A DNA stretch of 64,000 nucleotides from Pseudomonadota bacterium (GCA_022571865.1 JACZXA010000001.1:1-64000), one strand, 5' to 3'; shown: positions 1 through 7,864, counted from the first letter of the stretch. The notes: generated from the sequence alone by a model not told the origin. Program-made: numbers and translations.

Positions 1-245
1 CTGATGCTCACGGAATTTGCCTTCCGCTCTTCGAAGGTGATTACAGCGTGTAACAATTCGACTCGCCGTTGACCCAGGAAATTGCGTAGTTAAGTGACGC
101 CGCTGCGTACGGCAATGACGCAACGAGCCGCCGGGTCGTGTGCGAAGCACCGCCACCGCGTGTATCCACTCCTTCTCTCAGTAGGCCTACTTGGCATGGA
201 TCTTGAAGTTTTTTGTCCCGTGGATACCGATGTGGAAGAAATCCT

Positions 246-1067
246 ATGAGTAAAGAGCTGGTTTTACTTGCCATTCACGGAATGGGTGATACTCAAGAAA
301 ACTTTGCCGACGATTTTCAGGAGAAACTTGCTGATCGGCTCGGAGACAGCAAATGGGACAATATTCTGTTTGACACAATTTTTTATCAGTCTGTTCTGCA
401 ACCTCATCAAGATCGAGTCATGAAGGCCATGCGCAGAACAGAAATAGATTGGATTCGGCTGCGCAAATTCTTACTGTTTGGATTCTCGGATGCCGCAGGA
501 CTTGAGCGTCGAGCGGCGAGCCAGGGTAGCCCGTATGAGAAGGTCCAGCAGATAATTCGGACTGCGTTGAAGAAAGCGTTCAACTTTATTGGCGAATCCA
601 AACCTGTCGTTCTAGTCGCCCATTCTCTGGGTGGCCAAGTAATCTCTAACTATATTTGGGATGCCCAACAAAACTCGGCAACCAGAGGTGTGTGGAAGAA
701 CCCGACTACCCAACGAGGAACACCGGTCGACGATTTTCTCCGCTGTAAGCAGCTCAAATTTTTCTACACCACTGGCTGTAACATCCCCATTTTTGTCGCT
801 GGATTTCCAGAGCTGGACATTAGAGCCATAGATACGTCAACCAACGGATATGCATTTCGTTGGAAGAATTTCTACGACGAAGATGACGCGCTAGGGTGGC
901 CGCTCAAACCGTTGAGTACTTCATATCGAAGCGCCGTGTTTAGGGACAAAGAAGTCAATGTCGGAAACGTCGCCCGCTCATGGAACCCCTTGAGCCACAA
1001 TGGTTACTGGACGGATTCCGATGTGCTGAAACCGCTAGCGCGAGATATCCGAGCGTTATTGCCATAA
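246..1067 (+). CDS. Alpha/beta-hydrolase (lipase-like) protein
   Basis: A 273-residue protein with an alpha/beta-hydrolase outline. The first strand is followed by an oxyanion-type HGMGD near residue 8, and the nucleophile elbow AHSLGGQ lies near residue 125, as in lipases and thioesterases. I see no signal peptide, so it is probably cytoplasmic. The ATG at 246 is preferred over the upstream in-frame start at 213, because the hydrolase fold begins directly after it (KELVLLAIHG). The substrate cannot be told from sequence. It stands alone, with about 400 bases of empty DNA downstream. The fold is fairly sure; the function is not. Confidence 0.75.
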   Translation: MSKELVLLAIHGMGDTQENFADDFQEKLADRLGDSKWDNILFDTIFYQSVLQPHQDRVMKAMRRTEIDWIRLRKFLLFGFSDAAGLERRAASQGSPYEKVQQIIRTALKKAFNFIGESKPVVLVAHSLGGQVISNYIWDAQQNSATRGVWKNPTTQRGTPVDDFLRCKQLKFFYTTGCNIPIFVAGFPELDIRAIDTSTNGYAFRWKNFYDEDDALGWPLKPLSTSYRSAVFRDKEVNVGNVARSWNPLSHNGYWTDSDVLKPLARDIRALLP

Positions 1068-1468
1068 AGAAGACATTCCTGAAATTCCTGCTGTGTTTAT
1101 CAACAGGGCTAATCTGGACGCACTTTACTATCGGGAGGTATTTGTCTTGACGACTTCCACAACAGAAACGAAACAGATACCCAGCAACCGAAGAGGTTCT
1201 TCCAGTAGAGGACCACGCCGTTCACGGTCGTAGAATCCAAAATGGTATCGACAAGTTAACGAAGCTCGCAACGTAAAAGTAGGAATTCGAGTTCATTTTA
1301 TCGCTTGGAATAGGCAAAAAGTGGAAGTATGTGTTAGATAAAACGTTCCAAGTTCGCCAATTGTGTAACTCTAGCCCACAGAAAAAGTTAACTTGTCAGT
1401 ACCCTCCGTTGCTTACTATTTCGATTAGAAGACCTCTAGTTGGCACAATCGTTGCTCTCTAATAATAC
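1068..1468. other. Intergenic region, no gene seen
   Basis: About 400 A+T-richer bases between the hydrolase and a convergent small gene. No ORF with coding character, no RNA gene and no clear terminator could be recognised. Confidence 0.5.
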
Positions 1469-1786
1469 TCAAGGACGCCATTGCCCAGGGACGGGCGTAC
1501 CAAACCGACAGTCAGGCCATTCGCCCTTCGTCATTTCAAAGATCTTGTGACGTAGTTTCTCAGAAGCATCTTTCTTGGAGAACGTTTTCTTGGGCGCTCT
1601 CCTCTTGTGAGCAGCAACCTTGACTGTGTCGCCTCTCCCCGGCATCGGGACGTGCTCGCGGACAACCGTTTTCCTACTCGACGCTCGTTGGGTGACGAAC
1701 CTACCCGTACGGGTATCTCGATGTGCGACGTAGCATCCTTTCTTGGCTCGAGTCTTTCTGGTGCTTGTTTGTTCTCGTTTCGCCAT
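1469..1786 (-). CDS. Small, very basic hypothetical protein
   Basis: A 105-residue, Lys/Arg-rich protein. The N-terminal half (RDTRTGRFVTQR, then SSRKTVVREHV) resembles the short 'RD-x-KTGRFV...TTVTE' proteins common in bacterial accessory regions. The C-terminal half contains a second short basic segment. It has no signal peptide and no membrane segment; the charge suggests nucleic-acid binding, but that is inference. It lies between two unrelated hypothetical genes in an island-like region. It is probably a real gene, of unknown function. Confidence 0.5.
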   Translation of the reverse strand: MAKREQTSTRKTRAKKGCYVAHRDTRTGRFVTQRASSRKTVVREHVPMPGRGDTVKVAAHKRRAPKKTFSKKDASEKLRHKIFEMTKGEWPDCRFGTPVPGQWRP

Positions 1787-1937
1787 GGTGCCTATGTATC
1801 AGAAAGGCCGAAATTCGGCGGCGATGCTATGCGCGGCCGAAGCGTTAGCGTAGAATTTGGCCAGCGACGGAGATTTCGCCGAAAGCCCATGACCTGTCGT
1901 TCCAGGGTAGGCGAGCCGGAAATCCGAATTCTGGTCG

Positions 1938-2318
1938 CTACCTACAAAAACTCAGTCTATCTACGATAGATGAAACATCTGCTTCTACAGCCAAGCTATA
2001 GAGTTCCGCCATGCTAATGGCAGAGCCAGGATCACCAGGCAGCCCTATTGATTCTAACTTCAGCAAACGATCGTGAAACAACGCCAGCCTACCGGCCGTT
2101 AATGCTAACTGGGCTTCCTTGTGGGCTATCGCCCATGCTCGCCAACCTGGGAAAACGTCAATTGTTCCGTCACGTTCAGCTGCTCGATAGGTATCTAAAA
2201 GTACCCCGACCTCACTAACAGTTGGTGTGTGATCGTACCCGAAAGCAGGAAGGGAGGCGCAAAGGACCGTCCATATCACCATATACACTCTAGATCTAAT
2301 CATCATCGAAACCGCCAC
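1938..2318 (-). CDS. Hypothetical secreted protein
   Basis: A 126-residue protein with an N-terminal hydrophobic segment of signal-peptide type (short basic start, then VYMVIWTVLCASLPAFG, with cleavage plausible after AFG). The mature part is largely helical (repeated AERDG, AIAHKEAQLAL, LFHDRLLKLES) and ends in a Cys-Arg. I do not recognise the family. The first Met of several (MAVSMM) is used; the Met a few codons later would give the same export signal. Confidence 0.5.
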   Translation of the reverse strand: MAVSMMIRSRVYMVIWTVLCASLPAFGYDHTPTVSEVGVLLDTYRAAERDGTIDVFPGWRAWAIAHKEAQLALTAGRLALFHDRLLKLESIGLPGDPGSAISMAELYSLAVEADVSSIVDRLSFCR

Positions 2319-2855
2319 GAAACAAATTAGTTAAGGCTCAGGCTCATAGTACCCATCCCAGGCGCTTGTGGCACATTTTGGAGAGTCGCTTAGGAATCAT
2401 GTTGTCACAGCGACAAAGTTGATACATGGTCAATTGCTCGGTGCGGCCGGTGTCATAGGGCTCATCACCGCAATCGTCAGTGTGGCGAAAGGATTTGTAC
2501 CGAGAATCCATGGAATGGAGGAAGTAGGGGAAATATCCTAACGTACGCCAGCTTTGCATTATTCAAATTCGAACCGGCAAAACCAACTGTGGACAAAACA
2601 CGCATAATGTCCACAGTTGCGAAGCAGGATTCATCTCTAACAAAAGCACCCTTCATTCGATTGTTTTCAACCCGTCAATATAAACCAACTTACTTTTCAA
2701 TGGATTTCCACTTTGCAAAATCAAAGTGATGACACGGCAGCTGTACCGATAACAAGCAAGAATTCTCCTTTGCTTACGCCATAGCATCTTCGGATCCAAA
2801 GAACCTCTAACAAATTCATTCCAATGGTTTCGTATCCGACAAAGGAAACTGACGT
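2319..2855. other. Intergenic region before the IS element
   Basis: About 540 bases. A 71-codon minus-strand reading frame at 2344-2559 with four Cys residues is the only candidate coding stretch, and I cannot support it. Otherwise nothing is recognisable up to the left end of the IS3-family element. Confidence 0.4.
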
Positions 2856-2882
2856 TAGAGGTGGTCCCAGAAAACTGGACAC
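2856..2882 (+). repeat. IS3-family left terminal inverted repeat
   Basis: Begins TAGAGGTGGTCC and ends TGGACAC. It matches the reverse complement of 5734-5760 at both of these blocks, with a diverged middle of 8 bases. Confidence 0.75.
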
Positions 2883-2936
2883 TCGCATAAGTGGGATGGC
2901 TGCTTGAAAATAGGCGCAAGCCTTTGAGGAGCAGAC

Positions 2937-3265
2937 ATGAGAAGACCACGACGAAACCACAGCGCCAAGTTCAAGTCCCGGGTGGCGCTGGCGGCACTAA
3001 AGGGCGAAAAGACGTTGGTAGAGCTATCGGAGCAGTTCGACGTACACGCCAATCAGATCACGGACTGGAAAATCCAACTACTGAAGAGTGCAGAAGAAGT
3101 GTTTCTGACCAAGGCAGAACGTCGTGAACTGGAATCAGGACCCAGTGTGAAGGACCTGCAGGCGAAGATCGGTCAGCTGACGATGGAGAATGATTTTTTG
3201 GCAGGCGCGCTTTCTTTGAAAGCGACGCGCTCGGTCGAAGCGACGATGCGAGCGCCAAGCGATGA
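2937..3265 (+). pseudogene. IS3-family OrfA (helix-turn-helix), frameshifted
   Basis: The N-terminal part is a normal IS3 OrfA. A basic start (RRNHSAKFKSRVALAAL) is followed by a helix-turn-helix (LSEQFDVHANQITDWK) and a leucine-zipper-like segment ending ENDFLAGAL. A 20-base insertion at 3211-3230 then shifts the frame. Deleting exactly those 20 bases restores the expected C-terminus AGALGRSDDASAKR, with the stop at 3263-3265. That stop overlaps the orfB start ATG at 3262, the usual IS3 arrangement. The uninterrupted reading frame instead runs on out of frame. The protein would normally bind the terminal repeats and form the OrfAB transposase. Confidence 0.85.
3211..3230. repeat. 20-base palindromic insertion in orfA
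   Basis: The inserted bases form a hairpin, CTTTC-TTT-GAAAG, continued by GCGCG/CGCGC with a short bulge (about 3205-3230). CGCGC stands on both sides of the hairpin, like a short target duplication. Removing the 20 bases restores the orfA frame exactly. Confidence 0.65.
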
Positions 3266-3409
3266 TCGATCGGGAGGAAGCTTTGCCGGTTACTCGCCAG
3301 GCACAGGTGTTGAATCTCTCGAGATCGAGCGTGTATTACCAACCGGTAGAAGTCTCACAGTCGGATCTTGCCTTGATGAGACGCATAGACGAACTACACC
3401 TGGAACATC

Positions 3410-3435
3410 CGTCTCCTGCTCCGCAGGAGCAAACG
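3410..3435. repeat. 26-base palindromic repeat, copy 1 (inside orfB)
   Basis: Core CCTGC-TCC-GCAGG hairpin flanked by CGT/ACG. It is identical at 25 of 26 positions to 5628-5653. It adds eight codons (SPAPQEQT) between HP and FA of the transposase; without it the frame reads HPFA, as expected for IS3 OrfB. Confidence 0.7.
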
Positions 3436-3899
3436 TTTGCACGGTAGCCGGATGCTCAAAAAGTTGCTGCGTGCAGACGGTTTTTCGGTGGGACGCACGC
3501 ATGTACGCACATTGATGCGGCGGATGGGGATTGAAGCGATCTACCGACGGCCTCGGACCTCCCAGCCACACCCGGGACATCGGGTTTATCCGTACCTGTT
3601 GAGGGACAAGATCATTGACCGGCCAAATCAGGTCTGGGCCCTGGATATCACGTTTTTACCCATGAAGCGGGGGTTTGTCTATCTGGTGGCGGTGCTGGAC
3701 TGGGCAACTCGCAAGGTACTGGCCTGGCAGTTATCCAATACCTTGACGGCCGATTTCTGTGTGGAGGCATTGGAGACGGCTTTTGATCGCTATGGGATAC
3801 CCGAGATCGTCAATACCGACAGTGAGAATATAACTGCCGGTTCCTTCTGGTGGCCTGACTCTCACGATGTTAGATATAACCGGGATAATGGGGCCGGTC

Positions 3900-4070
3900 G
3901 CCCCCGGGCGGCCTGACCCGAATACTGACCGACCGAGGTGTCATTCCCTGGACTTGTCGGCCACCCGAGGGCAATCGGTTGAGGTTCCGACCTCGCCCGA
4001 TTTCGTGACCTGATGAGAGCCTGGCCATAGGTGCCCCTTCACTGTCGTGTCCGATTCGGATGAGATCGGT
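3900..4070 (+). ncRNA. Predicted IS110 bridge RNA
   Basis: Three hairpins can be drawn. (1) Target loop: stem CGGG-GGCC-GAC (3905-3917) with GTC-GGCC-CCCG (3956-3967). The loop holds AATACTGACC (3921-3930), which matches the left target AATACCGACC with one U:G wobble. It also holds TCCCTGG (3945-3951), the reverse complement of the right target CCAGGGA. (2) A central hairpin AATCGG-GAGGT-TCCG-ACCTC-CCGATT (3973-4002). (3) Donor loop: stem CGTGAC/GTCGTG (4004-4009, 4044-4049). Its loop holds ATGAGAGC (4013-4020), identical to the element's right end at 5158-5165, and TCACTG (4039-4044), complementary to the left end CAGTGA (3820-3825). Published bridge RNAs of IS110 elements have this two-loop design. 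The exact RNA ends are inferred. Confidence 0.82.
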
Positions 4071-4111
4071 GCCGCTTTATTCGCACTAGATCCGTAGGAG
4101 GCGACCTATCA

Positions 4112-5152
4112 ATGTTAAAAGCTGATACAAGAACGGTCATCGGTGGGGTTGATACTCACCAAGACCTACATGCCGCGGCCGTAGTCGATGATAACGGGAC
4201 CGTACTCGGTAGTGATTCATTTTCAACCACTAGAGCCGGCTATCGCGCAATGCTGCGCTGGTTCCGTTCTTACGGTGACGTCATTCGAGTGGGCGTGGAA
4301 TCCACCGGCAGTTACGGAGCCGGGTTGACGCGTCATCTGGCACTCGCTGGTATACCCGTCTTGGAAGTTACTGGCCCGGATCGATCGATGCGGCGCGCTA
4401 AAGGTAAGGACGACGAAATTGATGCGATTGCTGCCGCTCAAGCAGCTCGTACCGGACAACGTGTGCAGGTTGCGAAAGATCGTAGTGGCGCTGTGGAAGC
4501 GTTACGCGTGCTTCGTACCACCCGAAAAACAGCGATCAAATGCCGACGAGCCACGCTCCAGCAACTGCACAATACGATTGTCGCGTCGCCTGACGAACTG
4601 AGAGATCAGGTTCGAAATCTGACGCGTATGCAGCTACTGCGTACCTGTGCATCCTGGCGGCCCGATACCCTGGGTTATCGAGATCCGGTTGTGGCAACCC
4701 GAATCGCGCTCAAGTCGTTGGCTCATCGTATCCTGGATCTCAATGATGAAGTTGCTGATCTAGACCGTCTGATTGATCCTTTGGTCGAAGAGCTTGGAGC
4801 AAAACTTACGCAACTTGTGGGCGTCGGAACACATTCTGCAGGCGAGTTCATTGTGACTGCTGGAGACAATCCCGACCGACTACGCAGCGAATCCAGCTTC
4901 GCCAAACTTTGCGGTGCGTGTCCGATACCCGCATCGAGCGGAAAAATACAGCGCCATCGATTGAACCGAGGCGGAAATAGGCAAGCGAACAGCGCGTTGC
5001 ATATCATCGTTCTGAGTCGGATGCGTATCGATCCCAGGACCAAGAAATATGTCGAACGCCGACTAAAAGAGGGACGCACCAAACGAGAAATTATGCGCTG
5101 CTTGAAACGATACGTTGCCAGAGAGATTTATCATGTACTAGTGGCTACTTGA
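4112..5152 (+). CDS. IS110-family transposase (DEDD/serine recombinase)
   Basis: A 346-residue, full-length IS110-family transposase. The N-terminal RuvC-like DEDD domain shows the first Asp in GGVDTHQDLHAA, Glu in GVESTGSYG and the Asp pair in KGKDDEIDAI. The C-terminal Transposase_20 domain follows (LVGVGTHSAGEFI), with the catalytic-serine region CPIPASSGK and then LNRGGNRQANSALH. A good ribosome site (GTAGGAGGC) precedes the ATG. It probably acts as an RNA-guided recombinase with the bridge RNA encoded directly upstream. The frame is intact, so the element may still be active. Confidence 0.95.
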   Translation: MLKADTRTVIGGVDTHQDLHAAAVVDDNGTVLGSDSFSTTRAGYRAMLRWFRSYGDVIRVGVESTGSYGAGLTRHLALAGIPVLEVTGPDRSMRRAKGKDDEIDAIAAAQAARTGQRVQVAKDRSGAVEALRVLRTTRKTAIKCRRATLQQLHNTIVASPDELRDQVRNLTRMQLLRTCASWRPDTLGYRDPVVATRIALKSLAHRILDLNDEVADLDRLIDPLVEELGAKLTQLVGVGTHSAGEFIVTAGDNPDRLRSESSFAKLCGACPIPASSGKIQRHRLNRGGNRQANSALHIIVLSRMRIDPRTKKYVERRLKEGRTKREIMRCLKRYVAREIYHVLVAT

Positions 5153-5627
5153 CAAACATGAGAGCGTCCAGGGATCGCAATTCACGAGTGAGGATTTTGT
5201 CGAGGCGGTTCTAACGCGTGGCGTGAAACTCAGCATGGATGGCAAGGGCGCGTGGCGGGACAATATCTTCATCGAGCGCTTCTGGCGGACGATCAAATAC
5301 GAAGAAGTGTATTTGCGCGCTTATGAGAACATGGGCGCTGCTCGGCGCCACATCACCAAGTACCTGGAATTCTATAACGGCCGTCGCCCCCACAGCTCGT
5401 TGGCGGATCGAACGCCGGATACGGCGTACTTCGGATCTGAGTTGATGGTGGCATGAAGGGCAGCAATCCGGGGTATGTCCAGGTATGGACGGGGTGACGA
5501 AAACGGCTTACAGCGCATTACCGGAAGCCGAATCTCGACAGGAGATGAGAAAACGGGTCAGATGAATACTAACGACGTAACTATGCGGCAAGTAACATCG
5601 TATGATCAAGCCGGGTTACCCGCCGAT

Positions 5628-5653
5628 CGTCTCCTGCTCCGCAGGAGCAGACG
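5628..5653. repeat. 26-base palindromic repeat, copy 2
   Basis: Same sequence as 3410-3435 except one base. It lies in the non-coding right end of the IS3 element, where CGTCT and AGACG extend the stem. Two copies in one element suggest a small mobile or REP-like palindrome. Confidence 0.65.
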
Positions 5654-5733
5654 AGCGCTTGGCCTGTGAGGGGCCGCGCTCGCTCCGTGGAAAACCCTTA
5701 TCCGCAGCCAATCCACTTAACAATGGCGGATAT

Positions 5734-5760
5734 GTGTCCAAGGAAACCGGACCACCTCTA
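5734..5760 (-). repeat. IS3-family right terminal inverted repeat
   Basis: Ends GGACCACCTCTA at 5749-5760, the exact complement of the left tip, and begins with GTGTCCA, complementary to the inner block of the left repeat. Confidence 0.75.
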
Positions 5761-5930
5761 GCTTCTTTCCGCAGTCGGTAATTGGTGTAAACACCAAGCG
5801 CTGCATGCATTGGTCGGGCGGTTTGGAGAGCCAGGCTTTCGGACGCGCTTTTCGCGCAGCGGACATCAACGGCTTCATCCAGACCTCGTCCACGCGGTGG
5901 ACGATCCCGCTGGGGATCGAGTGGACTAAC

Positions 5931-6011
5931 TCATGTGTTTGCCCCCTCGGTTCCCCATTGGAACTCAGTGCCGTCGATCCACATGCGATGCAGGATGACG
6001 GCCAGATCAGA
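5931..6011 (-). pseudogene. 3' remnant of a second IS110-type transposase
   Basis: The minus-strand reading SDLAVILHRMWIDGTEFQW resembles the extreme C-terminus of many IS110-family transposases. Nothing upstream in that frame matches the rest of the protein, so only the tail survives. It lies beyond the IS3 right end and is a different element from the intact one at 3821-5168. The rest of 5761-6147 holds no gene I can recognise. Confidence 0.4.
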
Positions 6012-6147
6012 ACCGATATATGGGTTAATGATGAAGGGATCACTATAGATGCGCCGCTGTGAGACTATGCACAGGAGAGAGTTACGCTTGTAGTTGTATC
6101 GGAGAGCTTCTGAGCGCATTTCTATTTGGAGAAATACATTGGCTGCT

Positions 6148-6573
6148 ATGACTAAACTTGTACTCCTTTTCCCCGTTTTTGCTTTGATGGGATGTTCCAT
6201 CGTTCAGACTGTCGATCCCATTGAAGGTGTCAGCGGATTAGAGGAAATATGCATCATCGAAGATCCGGCTGTGAGGGAGGGATTCTTAATTGAGTACCGC
6301 AAATCAGTTGAAGCCAAAGGTATAGCCGTAAGGTTGCTGGAAAATGGTTCATCAATAACTGATTGTGAATGGACCTCAACTTATTCGGCGCGGTGGTCAT
6401 GGGATCTAACGATCTATATGTCTTATGCGGTCATTCGCGTATTTCATAATGGACAAGTGTCAGGAGAAGCCCTCTACGACGCAACTCGGGGAGGTGGTCG
6501 TTTGGACAAAAAATTCATCAAAGCTGATGCCAAGATTCGAGAAATAGTTGATGAGCTATTTCGAGCTATCTAA
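6148..6573 (+). CDS. Sbal_3080-family lipoprotein
   Basis: A 141-residue lipoprotein with signal peptide and lipobox FALMGCS. The body matches what I recall of the Sbal_3080 lipoprotein family: IEEICII-type strand (LEEICIIEDPAVREGF), Cys near the middle (SITDCEW), the YSARWSWDLTIYMSYA block, and the GEALYDATRGGGR...KFIKADAKI tail ending in DELFRAI. The function of the family is unknown. The ATG at 6148 is chosen because the signal peptide starts there; the in-frame ATG at 6094 would add 18 residues without export character. Probably anchored to the outer membrane. Confidence 0.75.
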   Translation: MTKLVLLFPVFALMGCSIVQTVDPIEGVSGLEEICIIEDPAVREGFLIEYRKSVEAKGIAVRLLENGSSITDCEWTSTYSARWSWDLTIYMSYAVIRVFHNGQVSGEALYDATRGGGRLDKKFIKADAKIREIVDELFRAI

Positions 6574-6719
6574 GTCGCGTGAAAGAGCGGGCAGGCTTAT
6601 CAGCAAGATATTGAAACGAACCAGAACGCGGTTACCGTAAATAGCGGTAATGTACTGCGATACCTTTACCAGACCCAGGCAATATACTCGAAGCTATTAT
6701 TTGTGTTCGGAGGGTTGGT

Positions 6720-6845
6720 GTGGGCCTTAGAAACTTGGCGATAGGGATTGCATGTTTGCTACTCGCCGGGTGTGCAAACACGAGAAGAAATGACGTGTAC
6801 TTCCGTTATTCGCGGAAGGAAAGGGTTGGTAGGGGTATAGGGTAA
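6720..6845 (+). CDS. Very small lipoprotein-like ORF, possibly a remnant
   Basis: A GTG-started 41-codon frame after a GGAGG-like site (6709-6714). It encodes GLRNLAIGIACLLLAGCANT, a clean lipoprotein signal with lipobox LLAGC, followed by only about 20 residues rich in Arg. It may be a small entericidin-like lipoprotein, or the 5' stub of a longer lipoprotein gene lost in this decaying region. Confidence 0.4.
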   Translation: MGLRNLAIGIACLLLAGCANTRRNDVYFRYSRKERVGRGIG

Positions 6846-6963
6846 AGGAGCCGTGATCAGACGGTCGACGGGCGATAATTCTCTTTGAATGATCAGCTTC
6901 TAGAGCAGATTGACAAAGCACAGGCCTACGCAGCTACGGACTTGGTCTCTTAAGTTGGTCTAG

Positions 6964-7328
6964 CTAAGCTAGAGTGACTGCCGCAAGTAATGTATCGGAT
7001 GTGAACGGTTTTCCAGAAAATCAACGGCTCCACATTCCGTGGCTTTTCTTCGATAGCTTTTGTCGCAGCTTGCCGTAATGAATATTTTCTTTACGGGTCT
7101 TGCACAGATCACATCAATTCTTTTAGCCAGCTCGAACCCATTACCACTGGGCAGGCAGATATCCAGCAATGCAATATCCGGGTTGATCTGGCGCGCTTTC
7201 ATAGCACCGCTCGCGCAATCACGCGCTGTGTACACGTTGAACTTGGCGCTTTCCAGCCTAAAAGCTATTGCTTGCAATACTGGAAGGTGGTCTTCGACGA
7301 CCAGCACTGTCGGGGAGTTGTTTGGCAT
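6964..7328 (-). pseudogene. Single-domain response regulator (CheY-like), frameshifted near its end
   Basis: A receiver domain with the acidic pair (VLVVEDH), phospho-acceptor Asp (IALLDICLPSGNGFE) and Thr (IFITASC). Where the conserved Lys-Pro should follow DFLE, the frame reads ENRSHP. Adding one A in the GAAAAC run gives DFLEKPFTSDTLLAAVTLA with a stop at 6964-6966, which is the canonical end. It is therefore one base away from an intact CheY-type regulator. This could be a real mutation or a sequencing error in an A run. As written, the conserved Lys is lost. Confidence 0.8.
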
Positions 7329-7635
7329 CTTGACGTCTCCAGTTTTACTTCGACGACCAAATTGAGGGGAATGCTGTTACGACCGCGAGATGAACAATCC
7401 TGACGCAAAGCACCCGCTCACCAATACAGTTTAGTCCATAAAAAGCCGATACTTGGAAGTAATCGAAAACCTGTGACACAGGGGTTGTAATCGTCGAATT
7501 CTCATCCAGGCCGAACCGTTTCATTCGATTTCTGGCGTATGTGAACAACTCCAGATAGGCGTGTACCGAACAGTAGAACACCGAGCTCACCCTACCCGTC
7601 ACCCAGCAATCGAGTGCAATATTTCGCTTTCACAC

Positions 7636-7848
7636 CTACGGTTTCAGCCGAGGAAAACGCCCGATACAAGCACGCGCAAGCGATGAACCTCGCCTGCGCT
7701 GCATTGCAGTCAAAAATTCGACGTTGGCCTTTCCCGCGTGGCGGTCGTCAACAATGTTCGCGCCGGCGCCGAAAAAACGCTTCCACTGTTCTTCGGTTTC
7801 GACACCAGAGGACCACGCGGCCCAATTGTCAATCACTATGGGTAACAT
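7636..7848 (-). pseudogene. N-terminal fragment of a beta-ketoacyl synthase (aryl-polyene type)
   Basis: The frame MLPIVIDNWAAWSSGVET...EEQWKRF, then VEFLTAMQRRRGSSLARA, resembles the start of the chain-length-factor-like beta-ketoacyl synthase (Ketoacyl-synt_2) found in aryl-polyene clusters. There the consensus is roughly WAAWAPGL and FLPAMxRRRLSxLARM. About 70 of an expected 240 residues remain, and no other aryl-polyene gene is nearby. It lies directly downstream of the serine-hydrolase gene on the same strand. The minus-strand frame 7345-7602 further on shows no recognisable similarity. Confidence 0.5.
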
Positions 7849-7864
7849 CGTCTTGAGGGTTACC

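Larger units (their letters stand above)
3821..5168 (+). mobile_element. IS110-family (IS110-group) insertion sequence
   Basis: The boundaries are deduced from the interrupted IS3 orfB. The left flank ends ATACCGAC at 3820 and the right flank resumes CAGGGATCG at 5169. That gives about 1348 bp, with one ambiguous base at each end. There are no terminal inverted repeats, as usual for IS110. About 291 non-coding bases precede the transposase and only 16 follow it. This is the layout of IS110-group elements, in which the left end encodes the bridge RNA. The junction core reads CA on the left (3820-3821) and CC on the right (5168-5169). Confidence 0.88.
3262..5456 (+). pseudogene. IS3-family OrfB DDE transposase, split by IS110 insertion
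   Basis: The 5' part (3262-3820) starts MIDREEALPV and holds the HTH_21 region and the first catalytic Asp (VWALDITF). It runs to the second Asp (EIVNTD) at 3820. The gene resumes at 5169 with QGSQFTSEDF and carries the catalytic Glu (NIFIERFWRTIKYEEVYL) and the usual end (NGRRPHSSL). The IS110-family element therefore sits just after the second catalytic Asp codon. Two further lesions lie near 3411-3443: a 24-base in-frame palindromic insertion after HLEHP, and a one-base shift just before GSRMLKKLL. The split OrfB is non-functional. Confidence 0.9.
2856..5760 (+). mobile_element. IS3-family insertion sequence, interrupted by an IS110-family element
   Basis: Imperfect inverted repeats of about 27 bases bound the element. 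They share TAGAGGTGGTCC at the tips (2856-2867 and, reversed, 5749-5760) and TGGACAC at their inner ends. Inside are overlapping orfA and orfB genes typical of IS3. Without the nested 1348-bp IS110-family element the IS would be about 1557 bp, slightly long for the family, because about 300 non-coding bases follow orfB. No clear target duplication flanks the repeats. Both reading frames are broken, so the IS3 element is dead in cis. Confidence 0.85.

Noticed and set aside
1-245. Minus-strand frame 41-274 at the left edge
   Set aside because: It overlaps the start of the hydrolase gene, has no motif, and reads like chance sequence.
2344-2559. 71-codon minus-strand frame with several Cys residues
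   Set aside because: No ribosome site, no recognisable motif, and surrounded by non-coding sequence before the IS element; it cannot be supported as a gene.
2891-3127. Plus-strand frame overlapping the start of orfA
   Set aside because: It is a shadow of orfA in another frame with no IS3 similarity.
5457-5760. Possible additional small gene at the right end of the IS3 element
   Set aside because: No frame in it resembles any IS-associated protein; treated as the non-coding right end.
7345-7602. 85-codon minus-strand frame beside the response regulator
   Set aside because: Composition is not convincing and no family is recognised; it may be part of the decayed ketosynthase DNA or chance.
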